DNA from: Muribaculaceae bacterium
Lineage (GTDB): Bacteria; Bacteroidota; Bacteroidia; Bacteroidales; Muribaculaceae
Length of the DNA stretch: 64,000 nt
Assembly: GCA_017651515.1 (NCBI GenBank)
Contig: JAGCCU010000039.1
Location: forward strand, 1 to 64,000
Direction of reading: 5' to 3'
The stretch's first letter is position 1. Each line of letters opens with the position of its first letter. Under the pieces are notes generated by a model. The model was not told where the DNA came from and did not search any database. It saw only the letters and a list, made by a program, of their open reading frames with translations. This document shows, piece by piece, positions 63,902-64,000 of the stretch. The position numbers and the translations under genes were made by a program.

Positions 63902-64000
63902 CTAATGATGCTGCGTGAGCAGGAAAGCCACGAGCTTAGCGGTAGCACGTCCGCGATGACTGATTGCGTTCTTCTCTTCGCCGCTCATCTGTGCAAATGT
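63902..64000 (-). CDS. rdgB: RdgB/HAM1-family non-canonical purine NTP pyrophosphatase (C-terminus only)
   Basis: The last 32 codons of a gene whose start lies beyond the right edge. The sequence EEKNAISHRGRATAKL with the ISHRGRA motif is the C-terminal signature of RdgB/HAM1 enzymes, which hydrolyse ITP, dITP and XTP to keep them out of nucleic acids. The stop is TAG. The call rests on this short motif but is distinctive. Confidence 0.85.
   Translation of the reverse strand, partial: TFAQMSGEEKNAISHRGRATAKLVAFLLTQHH

Overview
The window looks like a chromosomal segment of a gut Bacteroidales bacterium, probably from the Muribaculaceae/Prevotella side of the order. The signs are a fused SecDF, many Bacteroidetes-type -7 promoter boxes (TAnnTTTG) with few Shine-Dalgarno sequences, lipoproteins with Ig-like (Big_5) or NigD-like domains, a BspA-type repeat protein, CBM26 and dockerin-like modules on secreted proteins, and C-terminal tails of the form GIYI-x-GKKVVVK. 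The genus is inference; no rRNA is present.

Layout. 1-6.3 kb (minus strand): 3' part of comM, phosphatidylserine decarboxylase, an alanine/Na+ symporter, an Ig-like lipoprotein and a D-2-hydroxyacid dehydrogenase. 6.5-13.4 kb (plus): secDF with a hairpin leader; argR followed by an ArgC-like protein that has lost its catalytic residues, then a short ssb; bcp-recA. 13.4-25.1 kb (minus): U32 peptidase-family protein, AAA ATPase, mutS, rnhB, polyprenyl synthase, LolC/E-type permease, rbfA, radical SAM protein, GT4 and a viroplasmin-type RNase H. A possible orphan small RNA lies at 20.5 kb on the plus strand.

25.1-27.9 kb is a rearranged RHS polymorphic-toxin locus. It is bracketed by a 170-bp direct repeat of the 5' end of the RNase H gene, carries a zincin-type (HELAH) toxin tip, an adjacent candidate immunity gene and a second RHS-core fragment without a toxin. 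28-32.8 kb (minus): coiled-coil secreted protein, GT2, cysS, DUF3467 protein, NigD-like lipoprotein and lolD. 32.8-39.6 kb (plus): a double-domain acid phosphatase with a dead second domain, iron alcohol dehydrogenase, AraC regulator, BspA-like dockerin protein and an isolated phage portal-like gene.

39.6-51.4 kb (minus) is a starch-degradation cluster: two GH13 amylases and one huge non-catalytic protein, all with CBM26-like modules, plus a small dockerin protein. A perfect 14-bp LacI-type palindrome lies upstream of the amylase genes. No SusCD pair is visible. 51.7-59.3 kb (minus): tRNA-Phe, a pair of secreted proteins of unknown function, a membrane-anchored NAGPA-like protein overlapping a stand-alone LytTR regulator, ettA and gap. 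59.7-64 kb: mscL, a secreted protein, tRNA-Gln, a sirtuin, two FKBP isomerases and the 3' end of rdgB.

The most unusual items are the argR-linked ArgC pseudoenzyme, the RHS/RNase H rearrangement, the LytTR/NAGPA pair, the isolated portal-like gene and the dead phosphatase domain. Domain assignments come from reading motifs by eye; no database search was run.
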